DNA of 50,009 nt. Source: Roseomonas indoligenes. GTDB lineage: Bacteria; Pseudomonadota; Alphaproteobacteria; Acetobacterales; Acetobacteraceae. The position numbers and the translations under genes were made by a program. Below are positions 16,735-26,164 of the stretch, piece after piece. The DNA lies in the NCBI RefSeq assembly GCF_017813365.1, contig NZ_JAGIZA010000027.1, positions 1 to 50,009 of the forward strand, read 5' to 3'. Position 1 is the first letter of the stretch. Each line of letters opens with the position of its first letter. Below the pieces are notes generated by a model. It did not search any database and was not told the DNA's origin. It saw nothing but the letters and a program-made list of their open reading frames with translations.

Positions 16735-17060
16735 GGCGGGTTCCTGCTCTCCTTCCGGTTTGAAGCGGGCAGAGGGTATTTTTATGGGTGGCGATTATCT
16801 TCGCCGTCTGACGAGCGGACGTTAACACCCTGAAGTCCAGCTTCAATCAATTTTTTACAACATTGGTTTTGATTAAAGTGAAAAAATACGGAAATTTGCG
16901 GAATAAACGTGCAAAAAGCTAAGTTGTCAGCAGATTTATCAACGTTCTTAGTGGCCTGTAAACCACTGCTCAAAACCCATTGTTGTTATAAAATCTTCCA
17001 GCTCCAGGTCCCGAATGTTAAATCCGTCGTAGAGGAATGCCTCTATTCGGGAGTGGCCCT
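16735..17060. promoter_or_regulatory. Divergent promoter region between the two EPS operons
   Basis: A 326-bp AT-rich gap between the minus-strand export operon and the plus-strand operon. Features seen: TGAAG-N5-CTTCA inverted repeat at 16831-16845, an AT-rich block at about 16845-16950, and the leader hairpin at 17010-17051. I searched for a sigma-54 motif on both strands and found none with proper spacing. A weak TTGATT/TGTTAA pair on the minus strand could be a sigma-70-like promoter for the export operon. Confidence 0.6.
17010..17051 (+). promoter_or_regulatory. 5' leader hairpin overlapping the ribosome-binding site
   Basis: Two nested inverted repeats precede the start codon at 17061: TAGAGG-AATG-CCTCTA (17030-17045) enclosed by CCCGAA (17010-17015) and TTCGGG (17046-17051). 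The Shine-Dalgarno GGGAG (17049-17053) lies partly in the right arm, so folding would hide it. This could regulate translation of the initiating transferase. No known riboswitch consensus is recognised. Confidence 0.5.
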
Positions 17061-18401
17061 ATGACGAGCATGTTCGGCCATGACGTCCGTTCGGATCTGC
17101 TGATCCTTTACTTGGTAGAAGCCGGCGCCGTGTTTCTGGCCGTTTACCTGCTGGCCGTGCTGGGGGTGGCGCAGGACGCCCCGGTGAACACCCTGGACGC
17201 GGGGGTGGTCGCGGTGGCGGTCGCGCTTTGCTGCGGCATCGTGACTGGTGCCAGCGGCCTTTACAGGCCGGAGGTGCTGTCGCGCACCGGACGAATGGCT
17301 GCAGGCGGCCTCGTGGCCGGCCTGCTTCTTATGATCATCACCTGGCTGGGGCTCCGGCTCCTTGCCCCGGCGCGCGACCCCGTTTCCTGGGGGATGGTGG
17401 GCGCGGTGCTGCTGGGCTGCGTGGTTGGCGTGTCCGTGGCGCGCCTCGGCTGCGGCACGGCCACGCGCTGCGGACTGCTCACCCGGCGCCTGCTCGTGCT
17501 CCGCGAGGCACCGGCAGTCCTGGCCGGAGGACGCGAGGCCGAGGCCGGGCGTGACCTCCTGGTTCCGGTCTTCATGCCCGTCGGATCGGCCGATGGCGGC
17601 GCACTGACAGCGGAATGGCTGCGGGCGCAGCGGATCTGGGCCGTGGTGGCCGAGCCGGAGGAGGTGACGGAGGCGATGCGCGGACGGTTCCGAGCAGCCG
17701 GCCTGCGGGTCCTCAGTCCGGACGAGCTGGAGGAGTGCCGGCTCAACCGGGTGGTGCCCGAGCGACTTCCGGAGGACTGGCTTCTCACGGCGCGCGGCGC
17801 GCAGTGCTCCTGGTTCGGGCGGGTCTCGCATCGCGCCATCGACATCGCCGGCGCGCTGCTCATCCTCCTCGTCACTTTTCCTGTCTGGGCCGTGGCGGCG
17901 CTGATCGTGCGGCTGGACAGCCCGGGCCCGGTCTTCTACCGCCAGGTCCGCGTCGGCCAGCACGGGCGCCACTTCACCCTCTACAAGTTCCGCAGCATGG
18001 TGGTGGACGCCGAGGCCGGTGGCGCGCCGCGCTGGGCCACGCGTAACGACCCGCGGGTGACGCGCTTCGGCCGCTTCATGCGCCTCACGCGTATCGACGA
18101 GCTGCCGCAGCTCTTCAACGTGCTGCGCGGCGAGATGGCCCTCGTGGGGCCTCGGCCGGAGCGCCCGGGCTTCGTCGAGCAGCTCGGCCGCGTGATCCCG
18201 CACTACGACGACCGCGCGCTGGTCAAGCCCGGGATCACCGGCTGGGCGCAGGTGAACTATCCCTACGGCGCCTCGGTCGAGGACGCGCGGATGAAGCTCG
18301 CCTATGACCTCTACTACGTCTGCCGGCGCAGCCTTTTCCTCGACATGATCATTCTCGTGTCCACGGTGCGGGTGGTGCTGTTCCAGGAGGGCGCGCGTTG
18401 A
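17061..18401 (+). CDS. Undecaprenyl-phosphate sugar-phosphate transferase (initiating, XrtA type)
   Basis: A 446-aa polyprenyl-phosphate hexose-1-phosphate transferase. Four N-terminal membrane segments, a central domain, one more membrane helix ([20 protein letters not shown]), and the conserved C-terminal catalytic region with [38 protein letters not shown] and LVGPRPERP. It attaches the first sugar phosphate to undecaprenyl phosphate and starts the EPS repeat unit (TIGR03013-like). I chose ATG 17061 because GGGAG lies 7 nt upstream; an upstream ATG at 17037 is inside a hairpin loop with poorer spacing. First gene of the plus-strand operon. Confidence 0.92.
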   Translation: MTSMFGHDVRSDLLILYLVEAGAVFLAVYLLAVLGVAQDAPVNTLDAGVVAVAVALCCGIVTGASGLYRPEVLSRTGRMAAGGLVAGLLLMIITWLGLRLLAPARDPVSWGMVGAVLLGCVVGVSVARLGCGTATRCGLLTRRLLVLREAPAVLAGGREAEAGRDLLVPVFMPVGSADGGALTAEWLRAQRIWAVVAEPEEVTEAMRGRFRAAGLRVLSPDELEECRLNRVVPERLPEDWLLTARGAQCSWFGRVSHRAIDIAGALLILLVTFPVWAVAALIVRLDSPGPVFYRQVRVGQHGRHFTLYKFRSMVVDAEAGGAPRWATRNDPRVTRFGRFMRLTRIDELPQLFNVLRGEMALVGPRPERPGFVEQLGRVIPHYDDRALVKPGITGWAQVNYPYGASVEDARMKLAYDLYYVCRRSLFLDMIILVSTVRVVLFQEGAR

Positions 18402-18426
18402 GCGCCGCCCTTACGGGGAGCGCGGC

Positions 18427-20505
18427 GTGACCGGGACCGCCTCGGCCAGCCTCTATGCCGGCTGCGCGGCCATCAGCGTCGCCTGGACGGTGCTCGTGCT
18501 CGTGGTCGGGCGCGGGGCCGCGGCGCGGCCGCCGGCCCTGGCGGTCGCGGCGGTTGCGGCCTGGGCGGGGATCGTCGCTCTGACGCCGGAGACCCCTCTC
18601 AGCGGTTTCGCCGGGCTTGCCGAGGTGGCGCGCAGCGCCGTTTGGTTCGCGGTCCTGCTGCTGCTCTGCCGGCGCCTGACGGCCACCGGCGGCGCGGTGC
18701 TCCTGCGTGGCCTTGGGGCGCTCGGCCTTGGCGCAACGCTGCTCGCCGTGGTGTCGCTCCTGCCGGCCGTCGCTGGGGCGACGGGGACATGGGGGCTGGG
18801 CACCGCGCTCGTCCTCGGCCGGCCGGCGCTGGCGATGCTGGTGGTGCTTGTCGCAGAGAACCTCTACCGCAATGCGCCGGAGGAGGCGCGCTGGCACGTG
18901 GTGCTGCCCTGCATCGCGCTCGGCGGGCTGGCGGCCTTCGACCTCGTTCTCTACGCGGATGCCGCGCTGTCCGGCGGCTTCTCGGACGTGCTGATCGATG
19001 CCCGTGCCGTGCTGACGGCGCTGGCGGCGCCGCTTCTCGCGATCGCGGCCGTGCGGGACCGCAGGGCCAGCCGCGAGGCGCCGGTCTCGCGCGAGCTGGT
19101 GTTTCATGGCGCCACGCTGCTGACCGCCGGCACCTTCCTGCTGGGCGCTGGCGTGGTGGGGGAGGCGCTGCACCGGTTCGGCGGGCCCTGGGCAGGCGCG
19201 GCGCAGGTCGGGCTCCTTGCCGGGGCGGTGATGACGCTGGCGGTCGCTGTCAGCGCGCGCTCCGTCCGCTCCCGGCTGCGGCGGCTCGTCGTGGATCATT
19301 TCTTCCGCGATCGCTACGACTACCGGAGGGAGTGGCTGCGTTGCGTCGCCACGCTCTCGGCGCCGGACGCCGAGGCCTCGGCGGAGGTGCGGGCGATCCG
19401 TGCCGTGGCCGATTCGGCCGACAGCCCTGCGGGGGTGCTGCTGCTACGCGATCCCGGGGATGCGCCCTCGGACGCGCCGGCGCTGTCCTGGGCGGGGTCC
19501 TGGAATCTTCCCTCCACGCCCTTCGCACTGCCGTGCGGGCATGCGCTGGCGCTGGCGCTGCGGGATGGGACCTGGGTGGCACGGCCGGGCGCGGGCGAGT
19601 TCCCGGAACTGCGGTCCGTCTATGGCCCGGTCTGGCTCGCGGTCCCGCTGACCCACCATCGCGAGGGGCTGCTCGGCGTCGTTCTGCTCTCCCCGCCGCG
19701 GGCGCGCTTCGTGCCCGACGGGGAGGCCTTCGACCTGCTGCGCGCCCTGGGGCGCGAGGTGGCAATGTTCCTGGCGGAGCGGCGTGCGGCGCAACGCGTG
19801 GCGGATGCCGAGCGGATCCAGGCCTATGCCGGGCGCTTCGCCTTCGTCGCGCACGACGTGAAGACGGTGGCGACGCAGCTCAACCTGCTGCTCGCGAATG
19901 CCGAGGCGAACATCGCCGACCCGGAGTTCCAGCAGGACATGCTGCTCACGGTCGGGGCGGCGGCGAGGCGGATCGAGACACTGATCGCGCGGCTGCGCGC
20001 GCCGGAGGAGGGAGGGGTGCCCTCCGCGGCGCGGATCCAGCCCCTGGCGCGGCTGAGGCAGCTGGTGGCGCGCCGCCCCTGCCCGGTCCTGCTGGAGGCG
20101 GATGACATGGAGGGGGTGCTGGTGGCGATGGCGCCAGAGGCGTTCGACGCCGCGGTGACACACCTGCTGGACAATGCGGTGGAAGCGTCTTCCCCGGACC
20201 GGCCGGTGCTGGTGCGGGTGCTGCGAGATGGGGGGATGATACGCGTGGATATTGTGGACCGTGGTGCCGGCATGTCGGCGGCGTTCTTGCGGGACGTGCT
20301 GTTCCGCCCGCTGGCTTCGTCCAGGCCGGAGGGGAACGGCATTGGCGCATGGCAGGCGCGGGAGCTGCTGCGGCGCGCGGGGGGAGACCTCGTGGCCCGC
20401 AGCGTGCCGGGGGCCGGCACGACCATGCGCATGACGATGCCCGTGGAGGATCCGCCGCCGGCTGCTGCGGCGCCGGCGCGGGAAACGGCGGGGGCGGAGG
20501 CTTAG
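18427..20505 (+). CDS. prsK: PrsK sensor histidine kinase (XrtA/PEP-CTERM system)
   Basis: A 692-aa membrane histidine kinase. The first ~290 residues are mostly hydrophobic with many helices; a GAF-like segment follows (about 320-450), then the phosphoacceptor His476 in FAFVAHDVKTVATQ and a C-terminal ATPase with HLLDNAVEAS, DRGAGM and a GNGIGAW-type G box. This architecture is that of PrsK (TIGR02916), partner of PrsR next door. In related bacteria the pair with RpoN drives PEP-CTERM expression. GTG start at 18427, with GGGGAG six nt upstream. The gap to prsR is 2 bp, so they are surely cotranscribed. The signal sensed is unknown. Confidence 0.92.
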   Translation: MTGTASASLYAGCAAISVAWTVLVLVVGRGAAARPPALAVAAVAAWAGIVALTPETPLSGFAGLAEVARSAVWFAVLLLLCRRLTATGGAVLLRGLGALGLGATLLAVVSLLPAVAGATGTWGLGTALVLGRPALAMLVVLVAENLYRNAPEEARWHVVLPCIALGGLAAFDLVLYADAALSGGFSDVLIDARAVLTALAAPLLAIAAVRDRRASREAPVSRELVFHGATLLTAGTFLLGAGVVGEALHRFGGPWAGAAQVGLLAGAVMTLAVAVSARSVRSRLRRLVVDHFFRDRYDYRREWLRCVATLSAPDAEASAEVRAIRAVADSADSPAGVLLLRDPGDAPSDAPALSWAGSWNLPSTPFALPCGHALALALRDGTWVARPGAGEFPELRSVYGPVWLAVPLTHHREGLLGVVLLSPPRARFVPDGEAFDLLRALGREVAMFLAERRAAQRVADAERIQAYAGRFAFVAHDVKTVATQLNLLLANAEANIADPEFQQDMLLTVGAAARRIETLIARLRAPEEGGVPSAARIQPLARLRQLVARRPCPVLLEADDMEGVLVAMAPEAFDAAVTHLLDNAVEASSPDRPVLVRVLRDGGMIRVDIVDRGAGMSAAFLRDVLFRPLASSRPEGNGIGAWQARELLRRAGGDLVARSVPGAGTTMRMTMPVEDPPPAAAAPARETAGAEA

Positions 20506-20507
20506 GC

Positions 20508-21914
20508 ATGGCTGTGACGAAGCCGAAGCTCCTGATCGTCGAGGACGATCCTGCGCTCGCGACCCAGCTTCGCTGGGCCTTCCCGGACTGCCGCGTGGTG
20601 ATCGCGGGCGACCGGGCGCAGGCCAAGCAGCTTGCCGAGAAGGAACAGCCCGCCGCCACGCTGCTCGACCTCGGTCTGCCGCCGGATCCGGAGGGCGTGA
20701 CCGAGGGCTTCGCGACGCTTGAAGTCCTGCGGCGCCAGGCGCCGGGCATGCCGGTGGTGGTGTGCAGCGGCCAGGGGCAGCGCGAGAACATGCTGCGCGC
20801 CATCGCGCTTGGCGCCTACGACTTCTGCGAGAAGCCGGTGGACCTTGCGGTGCTGCGCACCGTGGTGGACCGGGCCCTCCGCCTCCGGGAGCTGGAGGAG
20901 GAGAACCTCCGCTTGGCCGCGATGCCGCGGACGAGCCCGGTGCGCGACATCATCACCGCCAACGAGCCGATGTTGCGGATCTGCGGCACGGTGGAGCGGC
21001 TGGCGCAGGTCTCCGTTCCCGTCCTGCTGCTGGGGGAGAGCGGGACCGGCAAGGAGGCGCTGGCCCGCGCGCTGCACGAGATGGGACCGCGCGCAAAGGC
21101 CCGCTTCGTGCCGATCAACTGCGCCGCCATTCCCGAGGCGCTGCTGGAGAGCGAGCTGTTCGGGCATGAGCGGGGCGCCTTCACCGGCGCCGTGCGGCAG
21201 GTCACCGGGCGGATTGAGGCGGCGAACAACGGCACGCTGTTCCTGGACGAGGTGGGCGACCTGCCCGCCTCGCTGCAGGCGAAGCTGCTGCGCTTCCTGC
21301 AGGACCAGGTGATCGAGCGGGTGGGCGGGCGCACGCCGATCCGGGTGGACGTGCGCGTCGTCTCCGCGACGAACCAGCCGCTGGAGGAGCAGACGGAGAC
21401 GGGGCGCTTCCGGGCCGACCTGCTCTACCGCCTGAACTCGCTCACCATCCGCGTGCCGCCGCTGCGCGAGCGCGGCGACGACCCCCTGCTGCTCGCGCGC
21501 TGGTTCCTGGCCCGCTATGCGCGGGAGTTCTCCCGCCGCATCCGGGGCTTCGACCCTTCCGCCACGCAGGCCATCCAGGCGCACCCCTGGCCGGGCAATG
21601 TGCGGGAGCTGTCCAACCGCGTGCGGCGCGGCGCGCTGATGGCGGACGGGCAGCTGGTGACGGCGGCCGACCTGGAGCTGAGCGAGCCGGATCCGGCGCC
21701 GGAGGCCGATCTCGACATCCGTGCCGCCCGGCTCCGCGCCGAGCGCTCGGCGCTCGAACGCGCGCTGGCGCGCAGCAACGGCAGCCTGACGATGACGGCG
21801 CGCCTGCTCGGCGTCAGCCGCCCGACGATCTACGCCCTCTTGGATTCGCACGGGCTGAGCGGCGGCCGGAACTACTTCGAGCCGCCCGCCACCCCGCCCG
21901 AGAACCAGAAATGA
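20508..21914 (+). CDS. prsR: PrsR sigma-54-dependent response regulator
   Basis: A 468-aa NtrC-type activator. The receiver has acidic residues E12-D14 and phosphoacceptor D54. The AAA+ domain has Walker A GESGTGKE at 176-183, GAFTGA (residues 223-228, the sigma-54 contact loop), and TLFLDEVGDL as Walker B. A Fis-type helix-turn-helix ends the protein (TARLLGVSRPTIYALLDSHGL). All residues needed for RpoN activation are present. It is the likely activator of the two -24/-12 promoters at 2062-2076 and 31573-31587. Overlaps prsT by ATGA. Confidence 0.95.
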   Translation: MAVTKPKLLIVEDDPALATQLRWAFPDCRVVIAGDRAQAKQLAEKEQPAATLLDLGLPPDPEGVTEGFATLEVLRRQAPGMPVVVCSGQGQRENMLRAIALGAYDFCEKPVDLAVLRTVVDRALRLRELEEENLRLAAMPRTSPVRDIITANEPMLRICGTVERLAQVSVPVLLLGESGTGKEALARALHEMGPRAKARFVPINCAAIPEALLESELFGHERGAFTGAVRQVTGRIEAANNGTLFLDEVGDLPASLQAKLLRFLQDQVIERVGGRTPIRVDVRVVSATNQPLEEQTETGRFRADLLYRLNSLTIRVPPLRERGDDPLLLARWFLARYAREFSRRIRGFDPSATQAIQAHPWPGNVRELSNRVRRGALMADGQLVTAADLELSEPDPAPEADLDIRAARLRAERSALERALARSNGSLTMTARLLGVSRPTIYALLDSHGLSGGRNYFEPPATPPENQK

Positions 21915-24799
21915 GCCGGAGCCCCGCGATGTCACGCCCGATTTCCACCCCTGTCGCGTCAACCCTCGCGGCCGGGGGTGGCTGGCGACGCGCGCGGGGC
22001 GCAATCCTGGCCGGCGCCATGCTGCTCAGCGGGGCCGGGGCCGCGCTGCCCGCAAACGCGGCGGCTCCGGAACGGGCGCGCGAGGCCGCGGCGCGCGGCG
22101 ATCTGCGGGCGGCGCAGTTGGAGTGGCGGAACGCGGTGCGGGACGACCCGGGATCGGCCGCCGCGCGGGTCTCGCTTGCCCTGACCAGCCTGGAGTTGGG
22201 GGATGGCGAGGTGGCGGAGCGGGAGGCGCGGGCCGCCCTGGATCGCGGTTACGATCCCGTGCGCGGCACCGCGCTGCTGATGCGCACCTATCTCGCGACC
22301 GGGCGCTTCGACGAGCTGCTGCGCGACTTCCCCGCGCCCGGCCCGGCTCCGGCCAACCCGGCCGTGGCGGGGCAGGTCGCGGCGGGCCGCGCCTTCGCGC
22401 TGCTGGGCACCAATCAGGCGGAGCCGGCGCGCGAGGCGACCGAGGCGGCGCTGCGCCTGGCGCCGGAAGCGGAGGAGGTGCAGCTTGCTGCCGCCGCGCT
22501 CGCGATGGCGACCGGCGACCGCGCTGGCGCGGAGGCGGCGGTGGACCGCGTGCTGGCGCGCGATCCCGCATCCCTGGAGGGGCTTCTCCGCAAGGGCTCC
22601 CTGCAGTTTGAGCGGCGCGAGCTGCGGCCGGCGCTGGAGAGCTTCAGCGGCGCGCTGGCGGCGGCCCCGAGCAACGTGGTGGCGCGGCTGCGGCGGGCTG
22701 AGGTGCTGCTGCAGCTGAACGATCTGGCGCGGACGAAGGAGGACCTGGACGCGGTTCTGGCAGTGATGCCGAACAGCCCGCCCGGCCTCTACCTGCGGGC
22801 CGTGCTGCTGGCCCGCACGCAGGACTGGGCGGGCGTGGACACGGCGCTGCAGCCCATCGGTGCCGTGCTCGGCAACTTCCCGGACGGCTTCCTTCTGCTG
22901 GCCTTCGCCAAGCGCGGGCTGGGGCAGACGGCGCAAGCCGAGGACGCCGCGCGCCGCCACCTGGCGCGGCACCCCGAGGATCCGCGGGGCGCGCGCTTCG
23001 TCGCCGGTATCGAGATCGATGCGAATCGCCCCGAGGAGGCCATGGCGATCCTCTCCCGCCTTGCGGAGCGCGGAGGGGCGGATGCGGAGTCGATGGATCT
23101 GCTCGGGCGCCTGTACAGCCGCGCGGGGCGCACGCAGGAGGCGGTGACCGCCCTGACGCGCGCCGCTGAGCTGGCACCGGGCGATGCCGGCGTGCTCGGC
23201 CGCCTGGCCGCGGCCCGCATGGCCGCGGGCGACACAGCCGGCACGGCCGCCGCGGCGGAGGGGGCGCTGCAGCGCGATCCCAACCGGCCCGGCGTGCGGG
23301 AGATGCTCGCCTTCACGGCCCTGCAGCGCGGCGACCTGCCGGGCGTGGAAGCGGAACTGGCGCGGCTGGACCCGGCTGCCCGGCGCAGCGAGGTGGCGGG
23401 GGTGCTCCAGGGCACGCTCCACCTCGCGCGGTTCGAGTTGCAGCCGGCCAAGGCGGCCTTCGCCACCGTGCTGCGCGATTACCCGGGTTCGGCGGCTGCC
23501 CGGATCGGGCTGGCGCGCGTGGCGCGGATCGAGAACCGCCCGGAGGAGGTGGAGCGCCTGCTCGGCGAGGTGCTGCGGGCGGACCCGGCCAATGTCGAGG
23601 CGATCGGACAGCTCGCCGCCGCCGCGTTGCCGGGATCGCCGCGGGCCGAGCAGGCGCGGGCCGTGCTGGCCGCTGCGCAGGAGGCCGCGCCCGGCGTGCA
23701 GACCCTGGCCCTGACCCGGGCCAACATGATGATGCGCGCGGGCGACGCCGCCGGAGCCGCGCGGCTTCTGGCCGCGGCGCCGCTGCAAGGGCAGGTCCAG
23801 GGTCAGGGGAGCGTCACGCTGCTGCTGGCCCGCGCCGAGGCCCATGCCGCGGCGGGCGAGTGGGCGGAGGCGGAGGCGCAAAGCCGCCTGGCCCTGGCCC
23901 AGGACGCGAATTCCGTGCCGGCGCGCCGGCAGTTGGCGGGGCTGCTCGTCCGCTCCGGCGACACGCGCGGGGCGGAGACGCTGATCGAGCAGGGGCTGCG
24001 GGCGCAACCGGCCGAGGCGGCGCTGCAGCAGACTCTCGCCGCCCTGGTGCTGCAGGCACGCGGCCTGGACGCGGCGCTGGCCACGGCCGACCGCATCGCC
24101 GCGCAGCCCGGCACGCAGCCGGCCAGCCTCGCGCTGCGTGGCGACGTGTTGACCACAGCGCAGAAGCCGAAAGAAGCGGCGGCAGCCTATGGGGAGGCGC
24201 TGGTACGGGCCCCCTCGGGCTTGCTGGCGCTGCGGCAGGCCGCGGCGCTCCGCGCCTCGGGCGACGTGGCGGGGGCGGCAACGGCCCTGCGCACCTGGCT
24301 GGCGGCCCATCCGGACGATGATGGCGCCCAGCTCCTGCTCTCGCAGTTCGAGATCGACGCCGGGCGCAACGCCGACGCCGAGAAGCGCCTGGAGGGGGTG
24401 GTGGCCCGGCGCCCAGAGGATCCCGTCTCGCTCAACAACCTTGCCTGGCTGCTGGGGCAGCGCAACGGGGACGCGGCGGCCCAGTCCCGGGCGCTGGCCC
24501 TGGCGGGGCGGGCCTACTTCCTGACGCCCAACCCCGACACGGCCGATACGCTGGGCTGGATCATGGCGCGCGGCGGGCAGGCGGAGCGTGCGGTGCCGCT
24601 GCTCCGGCAATCCGCCATGGCGCGCACGGGGGACCGCCCGGATCCCGCCTCCGCCTATCGCCTGGCCTATGCGCTCCGCGCGACGGGCGGGCGGGAGGAG
24701 GCGCTGGCGGTTCTCGCCCCCGCCATGGAGGGCGCGCCCGCCTTCCCCGACAAGGCGGAGGCGGATCGCCTTCTCGCCGACCTTCGCGCGCGCCGCTGA
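21911..24799 (+). CDS. prsT: PrsT TPR-repeat protein of the XrtA system
   Basis: A 962-aa protein made almost wholly of tetratricopeptide repeats (recurring A-rich helix pairs such as AALDRGYDPVRGTALLMRTYLATG), as in the PrsT family (TIGR02917), usually annotated as a lipoprotein. Here the N-terminal signal (about residues 28-51) ends ANAA with no Cys, so signal peptidase I cleavage and a soluble periplasmic form are predicted rather than lipid anchoring. TPR scaffolds bind partner proteins; for alginate and cellulose export such proteins bridge the envelope. Start by ATGA overlap with prsR. Strong, long and uninterrupted; paralogous repeats make exact counts unreliable by eye. Confidence 0.9.
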   Translation: MSRSPAMSRPISTPVASTLAAGGGWRRARGAILAGAMLLSGAGAALPANAAAPERAREAAARGDLRAAQLEWRNAVRDDPGSAAARVSLALTSLELGDGEVAEREARAALDRGYDPVRGTALLMRTYLATGRFDELLRDFPAPGPAPANPAVAGQVAAGRAFALLGTNQAEPAREATEAALRLAPEAEEVQLAAAALAMATGDRAGAEAAVDRVLARDPASLEGLLRKGSLQFERRELRPALESFSGALAAAPSNVVARLRRAEVLLQLNDLARTKEDLDAVLAVMPNSPPGLYLRAVLLARTQDWAGVDTALQPIGAVLGNFPDGFLLLAFAKRGLGQTAQAEDAARRHLARHPEDPRGARFVAGIEIDANRPEEAMAILSRLAERGGADAESMDLLGRLYSRAGRTQEAVTALTRAAELAPGDAGVLGRLAAARMAAGDTAGTAAAAEGALQRDPNRPGVREMLAFTALQRGDLPGVEAELARLDPAARRSEVAGVLQGTLHLARFELQPAKAAFATVLRDYPGSAAARIGLARVARIENRPEEVERLLGEVLRADPANVEAIGQLAAAALPGSPRAEQARAVLAAAQEAAPGVQTLALTRANMMMRAGDAAGAARLLAAAPLQGQVQGQGSVTLLLARAEAHAAAGEWAEAEAQSRLALAQDANSVPARRQLAGLLVRSGDTRGAETLIEQGLRAQPAEAALQQTLAALVLQARGLDAALATADRIAAQPGTQPASLALRGDVLTTAQKPKEAAAAYGEALVRAPSGLLALRQAAALRASGDVAGAATALRTWLAAHPDDDGAQLLLSQFEIDAGRNADAEKRLEGVVARRPEDPVSLNNLAWLLGQRNGDAAAQSRALALAGRAYFLTPNPDTADTLGWIMARGGQAERAVPLLRQSAMARTGDRPDPASAYRLAYALRATGGREEALAVLAPAMEGAPAFPDKAEADRLLADLRARR

Positions 24800-24808
24800 G
24801 GGCCGGGG

Positions 24809-26140
24809 ATGCGCGATCTCCTCTTCGCCGCGACGCTGGTGGCGCTGCTGGCGCTGGTCGTCGCGCGGCCTTTCGCGGGGATCCTGCTCTGGTCCTGGAT
24901 CTCCTTCATGAACCCGCACCGGCTGGTCTGGGGCCCCGCTTCCGAGCTGCCATGGGCGATGGCGATCTTCGCGGCGACCCTGATCGGCTGCGTCGCGGCA
25001 GGTGAGATGCGGCGGCCGGTGTGGAACGCGGTGACGATTGCGCTTCTGGGGCTGATGGCGTGCTTCACCCTTACCTCCACCGTGGCGCTCGGCGATCCCA
25101 CCGCGGTCTGGACGAAGTGGGAGCAGATCATGAAGGTGCTCCTGGTCCTGCTCGTCACCGCTTCCATGCTGACGGATCGGCGGCGGGTGCACGCGCTGGT
25201 CTGGGTGATGGTGATCTCGCTCGGCTACTACGGCGTGCGCGGCGGGATCTTCTCCATCGTCAACGGCGGCAACTACCGGGTCTGGGGCCCGGCGCAGACG
25301 ATGATCACCGACAACAATCACCTGGCTGCGGCCATGCTGGTGACGCTGCCGCTGATGAACTGGCTGCGGATGCACTCGGCGCACCGGATCGTGCGCATTG
25401 GGCTGGCCGCGGCGATGGCGCTGACGCTTCTGGCCACCGTCGGGAGCTACTCGCGCGGCGCGCTGCTTGGCCTGCTGGCGGCGGCGGCGATGATGTGGTT
25501 CCGCAGCAAAAGTAAGTTCGTGTCCGGAGCGGTCCTTGCAGGCTGCGTTGCGGGTGCCATCGCCTTCATGCCGGGTGCCTGGTCGGAGCGGATGAACAGC
25601 ATCTCCACCTATCAGGAGGATGGCTCGGCCTCAGAGCGGCTGGTGTTGTGGGACATCTCTTTTCGCCTCGCGCTCAGCCGCCCCTTGGTAGGGTCAGGCC
25701 TCACCGGCCCCTACACCCGCGCGGTGGTGGACACGGTTGCACCGGGCGGGCCGGCGCGCGCCGTGCACAGCATCTGGTTCGAGCTGCTGGGCGAGAACGG
25801 CTTTCCGACCTTCTTCATCTGGGTGGGGCTGACGCTCTCCGGGCTGTTCTACGCGTGGCGGCTCGGCGGCATGGGGCGCAACCGCCCGGACCTGGCCTGG
25901 GCGAGCGACTTCGGGCGCATGGCGCAGGTCTCGATCGTCGCCTACCTCGTCAGCGGCACCTTCCTCTCGCTCTCCTACTGGGATTTCTACTGGACGCTGC
26001 TGGTCGCCGTGGGGGCGACCCACGCGCTCGCTTGCAGAGCGCTGGCCGAGAGCACGGTCGCGGAGAGGATGCGCGGCGCGGCGCGGGGCTGGCGCGCCAC
26101 GCCTGCCCTGCCGGGCTTTGCTGGAAGGGTCCGCGCATGA
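24809..26140 (+). CDS. O-antigen-ligase-like membrane protein, XrtA-associated
   Basis: A 443-aa protein with about ten to twelve membrane helices. It has the PEP-CTERM EPS ligase/polymerase signature of TIGR03097: WSWISFMNPHRLVWG near the N-terminus, GGIFSIVNGGNYRVWGP, TDNNHLAAAM, SYSRGALLGL, and HSIWFELLGENGFPTFFIW in the large periplasmic loop. It should polymerise or transfer the EPS, or O-glycosylate exported proteins. ATG at 24809, 9 bp after the prsT stop, with GGGG just upstream. Confidence 0.9.
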   Translation: MRDLLFAATLVALLALVVARPFAGILLWSWISFMNPHRLVWGPASELPWAMAIFAATLIGCVAAGEMRRPVWNAVTIALLGLMACFTLTSTVALGDPTAVWTKWEQIMKVLLVLLVTASMLTDRRRVHALVWVMVISLGYYGVRGGIFSIVNGGNYRVWGPAQTMITDNNHLAAAMLVTLPLMNWLRMHSAHRIVRIGLAAAMALTLLATVGSYSRGALLGLLAAAAMMWFRSKSKFVSGAVLAGCVAGAIAFMPGAWSERMNSISTYQEDGSASERLVLWDISFRLALSRPLVGSGLTGPYTRAVVDTVAPGGPARAVHSIWFELLGENGFPTFFIWVGLTLSGLFYAWRLGGMGRNRPDLAWASDFGRMAQVSIVAYLVSGTFLSLSYWDFYWTLLVAVGATHALACRALAESTVAERMRGAARGWRATPALPGFAGRVRA

Positions 26141-26164
26141 CCCAACTCCTGAAGGAGCACGGGC

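Noticed and set aside
16735-17060. Search for a sigma-54 promoter in the divergent region of the main EPS operons
   Set aside because: No GG-N10-GC pair with TGGCAC/TTGC context was found on either strand; the main operons probably use another sigma factor.
21959-25384. Very long open frame (1141 codons) on the minus strand across prsT
   Set aside because: Antisense open frames of this size are common in very GC-rich genes; the Arg/His/Pro-rich product has no domain, and the plus-strand TPR protein is clear.
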